Source of the DNA: Lachnospiraceae bacterium UBA3711
Lineage (GTDB): Bacteria; Bacillota; Clostridia; Lachnospirales; Lachnospiraceae
Assembly (NCBI GenBank): GCA_002371345.1
Contig: DFHY01000117.1
Location: forward strand, 1-48,927
Length of the DNA: 48,927 nucleotides
Direction: 5' to 3'
The stretch's first letter is position 1; each line of letters starts with the position of its first letter. Shown piece by piece: positions 14,308 to 23,412 of the stretch. Below the pieces are notes generated by a model. The model did no database searches. It had not been told where the DNA came from and worked only from the letters and a program-made list of their open reading frames with translations. A program made the translations under genes and the position numbers.

Positions 14308-17271
14308 ATGAATTCGAAACGCAAAACAATCATCACAATTATCAGCATATGTATGCTTCTGTTCTCCCTGGCAGCCGTCTTCTTCTTTCGGAACTGGCTC
14401 ATGGTGAATCCCTTTCAGCCTTATGCCATGACAGAAGTTGTTGCCGCCTGCGAGGACAGGGACGGAAACCTGATTGTGATCGACAAGGCGGGAGAGCGCC
14501 TTCTGAAAGCTTCTTCTGACGGTATTCTTCAGTGGCAGGTTCTGTCTTCTGACGACGAATTTGAAAAAGCGGTAAGAGTATGTACGGATGACGAAGGGAA
14601 TGTCTATGTCCAGGATCAGCGCATCAGGAACGGTATCCGCCTCAAGGAAGAATCCATTCTCAAGTATTCTCCGGACGGCTCTCAGCTGAAAAGACTGAAC
14701 CGGCTTGAAGCTTCGAAGGAACAGATCCGCCCGTCTATCGTGGCGCTTTTTGCGTTTGACGGTGGTGCTGCGGAGATAATCACGAAGGACAACGGGATGC
14801 TTCTTCGGAGCATTAATAACTCCTGGTCGCGTCAGTTTCCCCTTAAGAACGCGGACAGCCTGATACTGAACGCGGTATGGGATACCGAAGGGGAAGCTCT
14901 GTATTACTGCACATTCAACGGCAGAATATACCGCTATGAAGACGGTGTGAATGATGCGCTTCTGTACGATAATTCACAGTATGCTGAGGAATTCGAGAGC
15001 GTTCCCCGCGCGGTAAGCTGTCTGGGCGGTACACTGTATGCCGCTGACCGCGGTCTGCGCTGCCTGGATGCCATTGATACAGCTGACGGCAGTGTCACTT
15101 TCCTCTGCGGTGATATTCCATGGTCAGAGCGGGAGGTCTGTGACAGCGTCAACTCGGATTATTCGGTTGTTTCCACAACCGGGAGCGTTGTTCAGGTCTG
15201 GGATAATGGTCAGAGCAAGGAGATTGATTCCTTTGCCATGTCCAGGAGACTGGTATTAGTAACCTGTATTGTCTGGGGCTGCCTTGCTCTTCTGGTGATC
15301 AGCCTCTTAACCGATGTGATTCTGCTTGCCTTCTATCTGGTCAGGAAGGCAAGCTCCATGGTGCGTATCGTTACCGCGGTTCTTATCAGCGTAGGCGCAC
15401 TGGCGGCGATGCTGATCGCGACGCTGCTTCCGAACTTTACACAACAGCTTTATAATTCCAAGTTTGACAAGGCGGAATACAGTGCTTCACTGACTAAAGA
15501 GCGGATGCCAATAGACGCGTTTATGGGACTGGATGAATCATCCGACTATATGGGCGCCGATTACATGGCTGTCAAGGAAGCGGTAGATGGTGTATTCAAG
15601 ACGGACTCCGACTCCGTAGATGAACTGTACTGCACCATGTACCGGGTTCTGGGAGAGTACGATACCATCACGCTGACTTACTCCATGGATGAGAATTCCA
15701 TGCTGCTCCCCTATGATTGGGAATATGAAGACTCCGAGGAACAGGCCATCCTGACAACGGGAGTCGGCAGGCAGTACGTTAACCGCAGTCAGGAGGGCAG
15801 CTATCTGTTCGTGCTGGATCCGATCTTCGGACCTGACGGGAAAGCAGTCGGCCTGATCGAAGTCGGAACAGACCTGCAGAGCTTTGAGAGAGAGATGAAG
15901 AAGCTCTTCATTGACCTGCTGCTTAATCTGATCGCGGTCACGGCCGTCGGTGTCATGTGTCTGATCGAGATCATTTATTTCGTGAGAGGGCAGAGGGAAT
16001 ATAACGCTCTGGTATCATCTTCTTCTGGCAGCACACCGGCTGCGCCGGCGATCCCGGCAGGGATGCTGCGCATGATCGTATTCCTGATCTTCTTCTTCAC
16101 GAACCTGACCACCGCGGTGCTTCCCACCTACGCGATGAAGCTGGCAGCAGGCGTTAAGCTTCCATGGCTTTCTACAGCCGTGATATCGGCGATCCCGTTC
16201 TCCGCGGAGGTTATATCCGGCGCGCTCTTCTCTGTGCTTGGCGCCGGCATGATCCGCAGGCTGTCCCAGAAGCGGGCGTCTCTTCTGTGCGCGGTTCTGT
16301 TCTCCGCCGGGCTTGCGCTGCGTATCATCCCGAACTTCTGGATGATCACTCTGGGAAGCCTTGTGATAGGCGCCGGATGGGGTGTTATCCTGCTGATAGT
16401 GAATGTCATGATCGCGGATATGCCGGGCAATGAGAAGGATACAGGCTTTGCATACTACAATGCCGCGGCGCTGAACGGCATCAACTCGGGTACGGTCTTC
16501 GGCGGTTTCCTGCTGAACTGGTTTCCGAACGCCGCGCTGTTCGCACTGACAGCCGTCGGCAGCCTGAGTCTGCTGGCCATCGTCTGGAAGTACCTGATCC
16601 ATGCCGCGCAGTCCGATGACTCTGATTCTGCCGGAGGTGTGCCGGAGGATGAAGCTACGAACGCTCAGATGTCGTGGCGCAGGTTCATACTTTCACCGAA
16701 TATCCTGAGCTTCTTCCTGATGCTCGTCGTACCGGTACTGACCGGAAGCTATTTCCTGATCTACCTGTATCCGATCATCGGAACGAGGTGGGGACTGACC
16801 GAAACCCATGTCGGTTACTCCTTCCTGCTGAACGGATTGTGTGTGATGGCTTTGAGCACTGTCATGACCAATCTGTTTACGAGATTGAGAAAGAAGCGCC
16901 TCGGGCTTACTCTGTCAGCGCTGATGTACGCGCTCGCGTTTTCACTGGCCGCGTTCTTCAGATCGATTCCGGCACTGCTCGCTGCGCTGGTTATCCTCGG
17001 CTTCTCAGACAGCTTCGGACTTCCGCTGCAGACAAGCTTCTATACGGATCAGGATGAGGTTGTGCGCTTCGGAATAGACCGCTCGCTCGGCGTATACAGT
17101 CTGTTTGAAAATGTATCTCAGGCGCTTGGACCCTTTGTATTCAGCTGGGCGCTGGTCGTAGGTGTGTCGCGGGGACTGTTTGTCATCGCCGGTGTGATCG
17201 CCGCCCTGGCTGCGGGATTCCTTCTGGCCGGCCTGATATTCGGGCGGAAGTCCGGAAGCAGAGCGAAATGA
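14308..17271 (+). CDS. MFS permease with N-terminal propeller-like and Cache-like sensor domains
   Basis: A 987-residue membrane protein of unusual layout. A membrane segment (residues 9-29) precedes a predicted extracytoplasmic region of about 270 residues with beta-propeller/NHL-like repeats (DRDGNLIVIDKAGERLL; DDEGNVYVQD; GGTLYAADRGLRCLD). Two membrane segments (about 311-345 and 350-373) are followed by an external region (about 376-530) ending in FGPDGKAVGLIEVGTDL, as in Cache-type sensors. After another membrane segment (535-560) comes a twelve-span MFS unit (585-985) with a central loop near 765-785. It is ordinary MFS length only in the last 400 residues. The operon context with two PP2C phosphatases suggests sensing plus transport, or a transport fold used as a receptor; this is inference. 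Confidence 0.78.
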   Translation: MNSKRKTIITIISICMLLFSLAAVFFFRNWLMVNPFQPYAMTEVVAACEDRDGNLIVIDKAGERLLKASSDGILQWQVLSSDDEFEKAVRVCTDDEGNVYVQDQRIRNGIRLKEESILKYSPDGSQLKRLNRLEASKEQIRPSIVALFAFDGGAAEIITKDNGMLLRSINNSWSRQFPLKNADSLILNAVWDTEGEALYYCTFNGRIYRYEDGVNDALLYDNSQYAEEFESVPRAVSCLGGTLYAADRGLRCLDAIDTADGSVTFLCGDIPWSEREVCDSVNSDYSVVSTTGSVVQVWDNGQSKEIDSFAMSRRLVLVTCIVWGCLALLVISLLTDVILLAFYLVRKASSMVRIVTAVLISVGALAAMLIATLLPNFTQQLYNSKFDKAEYSASLTKERMPIDAFMGLDESSDYMGADYMAVKEAVDGVFKTDSDSVDELYCTMYRVLGEYDTITLTYSMDENSMLLPYDWEYEDSEEQAILTTGVGRQYVNRSQEGSYLFVLDPIFGPDGKAVGLIEVGTDLQSFEREMKKLFIDLLLNLIAVTAVGVMCLIEIIYFVRGQREYNALVSSSSGSTPAAPAIPAGMLRMIVFLIFFFTNLTTAVLPTYAMKLAAGVKLPWLSTAVISAIPFSAEVISGALFSVLGAGMIRRLSQKRASLLCAVLFSAGLALRIIPNFWMITLGSLVIGAGWGVILLIVNVMIADMPGNEKDTGFAYYNAAALNGINSGTVFGGFLLNWFPNAALFALTAVGSLSLLAIVWKYLIHAAQSDDSDSAGGVPEDEATNAQMSWRRFILSPNILSFFLMLVVPVLTGSYFLIYLYPIIGTRWGLTETHVGYSFLLNGLCVMALSTVMTNLFTRLRKKRLGLTLSALMYALAFSLAAFFRSIPALLAALVILGFSDSFGLPLQTSFYTDQDEVVRFGIDRSLGVYSLFENVSQALGPFVFSWALVVGVSRGLFVIAGVIAALAAGFLLAGLIFGRKSGSRAK

Positions 17272-17329
17272 TGTGAGTATACCTGAGAGCATGAATGCAG
17301 GTACGATATTTATATGAGGATATTTGGAA

Positions 17330-19075
17330 ATGAAGAAAAAAAATAACCGACTCGGTAAAGAGCTGATAATGGTGCTGTTTGTTTTTTTCAGCCTTATCAT
17401 AGTCCTTCTGCTTGCCGGCAGCTATTTTACTCACAGCCGTGAAGTCGATAATCTCTATCAGGACAGGGCCGCCCGGGTCAGTGTTACAACGGCATCGCTT
17501 CTGGACGGAGATTATCTGGAAAAGCTCAGAGAGACGGCGGCTTCACAGGAGTATCAGGAGCTTAGAAAGAGCGCAGAGGCTGATGACGACAGTTCAGTGC
17601 TTGAGAATTATCTTACTGAGAAGGGACTGTACGAGGATTATGTCCGTTACACGGACCTTCTTGGAAACCTGCAGAAGAATGAACAGGTGGAATATCTCTA
17701 TGTACAGGATCTCGGAGAGGATGGCGCAATGTATCTCCTCGATCCGAGCGAGACAATCTTTTCTCTCGGGTTTTACGAGAAAAACGCGGATGGGCTTGAT
17801 GACAAGACAGAGAATGTCCGGGTGGACGCTACGGTGACCAGGTCAGAATACGGATGGCTGTGTACCTGCGCGGAACCGGTCGCATCTTCTGACGGCAGCT
17901 TCCCGGCGGTCGTTGGAGTCGATATTGACATGAATGAGGTAATATCGCGAAGACACAGGTTCGCGTTCGTGATGATTATTCAGAGCATGTTCATTCTCCT
18001 TATCATGGCATTTGCCGGAAGCTACTATATCAGGAAGGTCATCTCTGATCCGCTCAGTGATCTGGCAAGGGACGCGTCAGCGTTTGGAGCCAAGGATGAA
18101 TCAGATCTTGAAAGCCTTGTCGTAGAGGTCCCGAAGCGCAGAAAGGATGAGATCAACGATCTGTATAAGGATATCCAGAAGATGCAGCTGGGCATCATCA
18201 GGTACATGAAGAATCTGACAGCAGTCACGGAAGAGAAGGAGAGGCTGGGAACAGAGCTTGATATCGCCAACCGTATACAGGCGAGCATGCTTCCGAACAC
18301 ATTTCCGGCATTCCCGGATCGGGATGAATTCGATGTATACGCACTGATGAAACCGGCAAAATCTGTCGCGGGAGATTTCTATGACTTCTTCCTTATTGAC
18401 GATGATCACCTCGGCGTTGTCATGGCTGATGTTTCCGGCAAGGGAATCCCTGCTTCTCTCTTCATGATGATGGCAAAGATTATTATCAGCAATATCGCGC
18501 AGCTCGGTATTCCGCCGCATGAGGTTCTGGAACGGGCAAATGACAGGATCTGCATGAACAATGACGAGGATATGTTTGTCACGGTCTGGTTCGGCATTAT
18601 CACTATTTCCACCGGTCATATCATCGCGTCTAACGCGGGCCATGAGTATCCGGTTGTGCAGAATGAGAAAGGCGTATTTGAGCTGCTGCACGACAAACAC
18701 GGATTCGTCATCGGCGGTATGCCTGGCGTAAGGTACAAGGATTACGAGTTTGATCTGAAGAGAGGGCAGACGCTCTTCCTGTACACCGACGGAGTTCCGG
18801 AGGCAACTACCGCGGAGAATGAGCAGTTCGGGCCGATCCGCATGGTTGAGGCATTGAACAGAAGGCAGAACGCAAGCCCTGAGGAGCTTGTACACCATAT
18901 GCTCCGCACAGTGGATGATTTTGACGGAGATGTTCCGCAGTTTGATGACATTACCATGCTTGCGATACGTTATAAGGGACCGCAGCCTGCGGACAGCGGT
19001 GATGCGCGGCATGAAGGGCCGCAGGAAGAAGACAATGATGATGATCTGCAGTATGAAGGGCCGCAGGATGTGTGA
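17330..19075 (+). CDS. Membrane sensor PP2C phosphatase (SpoIIE/RsbU type) with HAMP
   Basis: A 581-residue protein. ATG 17330 is chosen because GAGGA (17316-17320) is nine bases upstream; TTG 17324 is too close. Order: membrane segment (10-30), external sensor of about 170 residues, membrane segment (210-233), HAMP (from about 240), a coiled linker ending ELDIANRIQASMLP, and a SpoIIE/RsbU-type PP2C domain (320-560). Metal-binding motifs are intact: AGDFYD (347-352), ADVSGKG, YTDGVPEA and QFDDITML, so it should be active. Such enzymes dephosphorylate anti-anti-sigma (STAS) proteins. None is encoded here. The C-terminal tail carries three GPQ-containing acidic repeats. Confidence 0.9.
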   Translation: MKKKNNRLGKELIMVLFVFFSLIIVLLLAGSYFTHSREVDNLYQDRAARVSVTTASLLDGDYLEKLRETAASQEYQELRKSAEADDDSSVLENYLTEKGLYEDYVRYTDLLGNLQKNEQVEYLYVQDLGEDGAMYLLDPSETIFSLGFYEKNADGLDDKTENVRVDATVTRSEYGWLCTCAEPVASSDGSFPAVVGVDIDMNEVISRRHRFAFVMIIQSMFILLIMAFAGSYYIRKVISDPLSDLARDASAFGAKDESDLESLVVEVPKRRKDEINDLYKDIQKMQLGIIRYMKNLTAVTEEKERLGTELDIANRIQASMLPNTFPAFPDRDEFDVYALMKPAKSVAGDFYDFFLIDDDHLGVVMADVSGKGIPASLFMMMAKIIISNIAQLGIPPHEVLERANDRICMNNDEDMFVTVWFGIITISTGHIIASNAGHEYPVVQNEKGVFELLHDKHGFVIGGMPGVRYKDYEFDLKRGQTLFLYTDGVPEATTAENEQFGPIRMVEALNRRQNASPEELVHHMLRTVDDFDGDVPQFDDITMLAIRYKGPQPADSGDARHEGPQEEDNDDDLQYEGPQDV

Positions 19076-19114
19076 GATGATCATCTTAACCGCTGAAAAG
19101 GAAAGGCGCAGATT

Positions 19115-20044
19115 ATGTTCCGGGAAGTCAGTCTGACGGACAGGGAATGGATGGAGAGCTGCCGTGGGAAGAGCATGCAGGAGATGACGGTTATTTCTTT
19201 TCCGGCAGTCTACACATGGCAGTCGACCTTCGGCCTGACAATAGACGGAGACGAGCGGTTCTATGTAGTGCGCAGCGAATATGACGGGGGCTATTATTAT
19301 CCTGTCGGAGATACCGCTGCCTGCCGGTCTTATGTCATGTCTCTGCTGCATGAGGAAGACCGGATGGATGCTCCGGGACAGAAGCATTCCGGCCGTCTGT
19401 CTGGCTCAGGGGCCAGGAACAGTTCCGGGAAGCTGAAGCTTGTGTATGTCCCTGAGTCTGAGCTTGAATGGCTGGAGACGATGGGCTTCGAGATCACCTG
19501 CGAGCCGTCAACCAGCGAATATGTGTACTCCAGCCGTTCACTGGCGCTCATGGATAACGGTTCCGGCACGAACTACAGGGTAAAGATCCGGCATTTTTCC
19601 AGAGACTGCGAGTGGAGTGTGAGAGAGCTTGCATTTCCGCAGGATACTGAAATGCTGCTTGAAAAGACAAAGATCAGGGAACTGCCTTCAGGGCATGCCG
19701 CTGAAGACGATCATCAGGCTCTGCTGTCCGCGCTCAGAGATCCGGCCGCGACCGGCTTTTCAGGCATCTATATCGAGACGAAAGACAGGGAGTGGGCATA
19801 TCTGCTCGGCTACCCTTCAACGGACCGGATCTATGATCAGTCATTCGTAAAGTACAGTCCCCGAATCTCACGAAACGTTGTCCCAGTATGCATCAGTGAG
19901 ATGGCAAAGCTGGTCTGCGATAAGTATCCCTACATCAATCTGGAGGATGATCTGGGTATCCCGGGGCTTCGGAATATGAAGATGCTGTACCACCCGGTCT
20001 TTCTGCTTGACAGCTATACCGCCTGCATAGAGAGGCAGCGATAG
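19115..20044 (+). CDS. DUF2156 (phosphatidylglycerol lysyltransferase C-terminal-like) protein
   Basis: A 309-residue soluble protein; ATG 19115 has AAAGG eight bases upstream. The C-terminal YINLEDDLGIPGLRNMKMLYHP is the hallmark of the DUF2156 acyltransferase fold found at the end of MprF-type enzymes, here without the membrane flippase part. The N-terminal half has FPAVYTWQSTFGL and VPESELEWLETMGFEI, also typical. In MprF the fold moves an aminoacyl group from tRNA to a lipid; stand-alone members have mostly unknown acceptors. It sits between the two phosphatase genes in the same operon (gaps of 39 and 56 bases). Confidence 0.82.
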   Translation: MFREVSLTDREWMESCRGKSMQEMTVISFPAVYTWQSTFGLTIDGDERFYVVRSEYDGGYYYPVGDTAACRSYVMSLLHEEDRMDAPGQKHSGRLSGSGARNSSGKLKLVYVPESELEWLETMGFEITCEPSTSEYVYSSRSLALMDNGSGTNYRVKIRHFSRDCEWSVRELAFPQDTEMLLEKTKIRELPSGHAAEDDHQALLSALRDPAATGFSGIYIETKDREWAYLLGYPSTDRIYDQSFVKYSPRISRNVVPVCISEMAKLVCDKYPYINLEDDLGIPGLRNMKMLYHPVFLLDSYTACIERQR

Positions 20045-20100
20045 AGGCCGGCCGGCGTTCAGGGATGCAGAAGGATTATTGTTGCAAAGAGGCAGGAATT

Positions 20101-23100
20101 ATGACACATAAAAAAGAGGGTCTTTCGACTGTAGGACTTATATTTATCACATTTCTGTCGGCGTTTCAGTATTTTTTCCTGCAGCATGTCCCGGCTTCGG
20201 TCTCACCGTTTGCTTTTATCGGTTTCACCAATCTTATCGGTCTGGTGCTGCTTGGAGCAGTACAGCTTAAAAAGCTTGTGACAATCAGGAAGAGTACCAT
20301 TCTGAAGGGTATTCTGCTTGCTCTGGAGCTTACAGGCTTTAATTATTTTCTTATGCTCGGCTCACGCAGCATGGATGCTGTGCTGGTATCGAGCATATTG
20401 AGTCTGAGTTTTCTGGCTTTTCTGCCGATTCTTTTAATTCTTCACAAGAAAGTCAACTTCTTATCGGGAATAGCCGCGGTCATCGCCATTATCGCGCTTC
20501 TGCTGCTGTTCGGGCTTGATACGGACTGGGTGTTTTCTTCCGCTGATGTGGTATATATGCTGCTGGCGGACGTTTTCTTCGCGGCTTATATCGTAAGTGT
20601 GGCTTTCCTTGGAGCGAGGGAGGATTCTGTTCAGCTGACACTCTCGCAGATCATATTCTCTTTGTTATTCTCTCTTGGAGGCTGGCTGATCGAGAGTGTT
20701 GCCAATGGCTGGAATATCAGCTTTCATTCGGGAAAGAACTTCTGGATCAGCGCAGTATTGATGGGCATCTTCATCCGGGTCATATGCGGACTGCTGCAGA
20801 TCACCTGTCAGAAGCATGTCCCGGCTCTGAAGACTTCACTGATTCTCTCATCAGTGATCGTCGTCACACTGCTGATCAATCCCTTCATGAGCCGGCTGAT
20901 GAATCTGCCATATATCCCCGCGACCATTTTCCAGATATTCGGCGGAATACTCCTCATCATAGCTGCGCTGATGGCGGATGATACCGTCATGGCGAAGCTG
21001 TGCTATTCGGATCTGAGGAAAACACCGGCGTCCGATGCCGGCGGTGAGACTGTGAAGCGTTCCTCGGTTTCAAAGAAGCTGATCCTGACCACGCTTACCT
21101 TCACCATGGTCACGCTGGGACTGTCAACTGTGGCCTTCCTCTCGGCAGTTTTTCTGATCAGGAAGGACGCGGTATCTTATTCCAAGGCTCTTGGAGACAA
21201 AGCCTCTGAGATCAGTTCTGACGCAATACTGGATAAGGTGGAGGATAATCTTCAGGATTATGTGAATGCCAAGGGACTGCTGCTGGAGCAGAAGCTGGCT
21301 GACTTCACTGACGCTGTTAATTACGCGTCTTCATTTGCGCATTCGCTATATGAGAATCCCGGGAAATATCCTGATAAGGAGGTTCTGCCAGCTGGTTCTG
21401 CGGACGCCGGGGGATGGGTCATGCAGAGAGTACTGGCCAACGACAGCATCTCATATGAGTCTGTGAGAGATGAGAGCAGACTGATGGGAAATATGGCGGA
21501 TGTGTTCGCTCCGATTATCCGCAACAATGATATTATTGCCTCTATACACGTGGCGACCGAGAAAGGCCTGATGCTCCGGTATGTTCCGGATTCCGGCAAT
21601 GCCTCCGCTGACAGTGAGAGCTACTGTGAATTCAGAGAGCTGGACTGGTACAGCAATGTGAAAGATCTTGGGGAGACAATTTTTACCGAGCCATATCAGG
21701 ATACCTTCGGGAGAGGGCTGGTATTGACATGCGCAGCCCCATTCTTTGATACCGCCGGCAAATATGCCGGCTGCGTCAGCCTGGATATCCTCATGTCGAA
21801 GCTGAGCGCTTCTATGAGAAATGACGGTATCGTCAATCAGGGTTCAGCGACTCTGATCGACTACGAAGGGTATTACATTGCAGGGAAAGGTGTGAATCAG
21901 TCTGATGTGATCTTAGGCAGCATATTCGATGAAGGAAGGGATGAAAGGCTGCGTGAGGCAGGAGACGAGATTCTGAAGAAGAGAGAGGGTATTACCTTCG
22001 TCGTAAGTGAAGGCAGCGGGTATTATATCGCTTTCTCGGATATTTCATTTGTAAACTGGATCCTGTGCATTCAGCTGCGCGCTTCTGATGTTGTTGAGCC
22101 GGTATTTTCCATAATGGACAGCATTGAAGAGAATACCGAGTCTGTCGTGTCGTCTGTATCCAGAGGAATCTCAAATGTCATCCAGATCGGCCTGCTTCTA
22201 AGTGCGGTTATACTGCTGCTTGTAACCATGCTCACGGGCAGGTACTCAAGGAGGATATCAGATCCGATCAAGAGGCTTGAGGCTGATGTGAAGAATATCA
22301 GCGCCGGAAATCTGGACAGCCGTACGGAGGTCAGCACAGATGACGAGATCGGCAGCCTTGCTGATTCCTTCAATATGATGACGGATTCTCTTCAGAAATA
22401 CATTGCCGACCTGAAGGAAGCAACCGCGAGAGAGCAGAGGATAGCCGGTGAACTGTCGGCGGCGACAACGATACAGGCAAGCATGCTTCCCAGGGATTTT
22501 GAAGCATTCTCAGAAGGAAGGCCATTTGAACTGTACGCAACCATGCATCCGGCAAAGGAGGTAGGCGGCGACTTCTACGATTACTTCATGATCGATGAGA
22601 ACCGTCTTGGACTTGTGATGGCTGATGTTTCCGGCAAGGGCGTCCCCGCTGCCCTGTTCATGGTTATTGCTAAGACCCTGATCAAAAACCGCGCGCAGAT
22701 GGGCGGAGGTCCTGCTGAGATTCTGGGCTATGTAAATGACCAGCTCTGCGAAAACAACGAGGGTGAGCTGTTTGTCACAGTCTGGTTTGCTATTCTTGAC
22801 CTTTCGACGGGAAAGGGAATGGCCGCCAACGCCGGCCATGAACATCCGGCAGTACTGAGAAAGGGAGGAGAGTTCGAGCTGTCAGTATATCGTCATTCAC
22901 CCGCGGTAGCTGCCATGGAGGGGATAACGTTCCGGGAGCATGAGTTTGAGATGAATCCGGGAGACCGTCTGTTTGTCTACACGGATGGCGTGGCGGAGGC
23001 GACAGACGCGAAAAATGAGATGTACGGCACTGACAGAATGCTCACAGCGCTGAACCGCGCGCCGGAGGCTTCCCCGGAAGAGCTTCTTGACAATGTAAGA

Positions 23101-23211
23101 AAGGATATGGACGGGTTTGTCAAAGACGCGCCGCAGTTCGACGACATTACCATGCTGTGCTTTGTCTACAGGGCAGGATTGTGTGAGCGCGAAACGCGGA
23201 ACAATCCGTAA
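20101..23211 (+). CDS. EamA/DMT permease fused to Cache sensor, HAMP and PP2C phosphatase
   Basis: A 1036-residue fusion. ATG 20101 is chosen, with AAAGAGG eight bases upstream; ATG 20065 is an in-frame alternative with a poorer site. Residues 1-300 are a ten-span drug/metabolite transporter (EamA) unit with both repeats. A membrane segment (about 325-350), an external double-Cache-like region (about 354-680), a membrane segment (about 690-712), HAMP (from S720) and a PP2C domain (795-1030) follow. PP2C motifs are intact: GGDFYD (822-827), ADVSGKG, YTDGVAEA and QFDDITML. The phosphatase is the same type as at 17330. I infer that transport or binding in the permease unit modulates the phosphatase. 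The stop codon lies within a 22-base repeat. Confidence 0.88.
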   Translation: MTHKKEGLSTVGLIFITFLSAFQYFFLQHVPASVSPFAFIGFTNLIGLVLLGAVQLKKLVTIRKSTILKGILLALELTGFNYFLMLGSRSMDAVLVSSILSLSFLAFLPILLILHKKVNFLSGIAAVIAIIALLLLFGLDTDWVFSSADVVYMLLADVFFAAYIVSVAFLGAREDSVQLTLSQIIFSLLFSLGGWLIESVANGWNISFHSGKNFWISAVLMGIFIRVICGLLQITCQKHVPALKTSLILSSVIVVTLLINPFMSRLMNLPYIPATIFQIFGGILLIIAALMADDTVMAKLCYSDLRKTPASDAGGETVKRSSVSKKLILTTLTFTMVTLGLSTVAFLSAVFLIRKDAVSYSKALGDKASEISSDAILDKVEDNLQDYVNAKGLLLEQKLADFTDAVNYASSFAHSLYENPGKYPDKEVLPAGSADAGGWVMQRVLANDSISYESVRDESRLMGNMADVFAPIIRNNDIIASIHVATEKGLMLRYVPDSGNASADSESYCEFRELDWYSNVKDLGETIFTEPYQDTFGRGLVLTCAAPFFDTAGKYAGCVSLDILMSKLSASMRNDGIVNQGSATLIDYEGYYIAGKGVNQSDVILGSIFDEGRDERLREAGDEILKKREGITFVVSEGSGYYIAFSDISFVNWILCIQLRASDVVEPVFSIMDSIEENTESVVSSVSRGISNVIQIGLLLSAVILLLVTMLTGRYSRRISDPIKRLEADVKNISAGNLDSRTEVSTDDEIGSLADSFNMMTDSLQKYIADLKEATAREQRIAGELSAATTIQASMLPRDFEAFSEGRPFELYATMHPAKEVGGDFYDYFMIDENRLGLVMADVSGKGVPAALFMVIAKTLIKNRAQMGGGPAEILGYVNDQLCENNEGELFVTVWFAILDLSTGKGMAANAGHEHPAVLRKGGEFELSVYRHSPAVAAMEGITFREHEFEMNPGDRLFVYTDGVAEATDAKNEMYGTDRMLTALNRAPEASPEELLDNVRKDMDGFVKDAPQFDDITMLCFVYRAGLCERETRNNP

Positions 23212-23222
23212 TCGACTTTTGG
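23201..23222. repeat. Copy 2 of the 22-base element at 3234-3255
   Basis: Identical over 22 bases to 3234-3255. This copy includes the last codons and stop of the EamA-PP2C gene. An upstream GGATTGT (23177-23183) pairs with ACAATCC, with a CGCG-AAA-CGCG helix inside, giving a stable hairpin across the gene end. Confidence 0.75.
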
Positions 23223-23355
23223 CGGTTTATCATAATATGTGAAGGATACTCTTTCATGACGGTTTGCGCCGCAGGCAGAAGACAGCGGAGTAGAGATTAA
23301 GATTGTGTCTGAACTGCAGGGACAGCATCAGACTGTTATATCCGCAGATGTATAG

Positions 23356-23406
23356 TGCCGATGAGAAAGTCATTCAGCCGGGAAGGCGGAGACTTGCTCA
23401 TCGGCA
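23356..23406 (-). terminator. Terminator-like hairpin after trpB
   Basis: TGCCGATGAG (23356-23365) pairs perfectly with CTCATCGGCA (23397-23406), with AAGTC/GACTT extending the helix inside. It starts seven bases after the trpB stop on the minus strand and could also end the convergent phosphatase operon. T-runs are weak. Confidence 0.55.
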
Positions 23407-23412
23407 TATATT

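Noticed and set aside
18101..19387. A 428-residue minus-strand open frame across the PP2C and DUF2156 genes
   Set aside because: It lies opposite two genes with clear conserved motifs, shows no domain, and has the composition of an antisense shadow.
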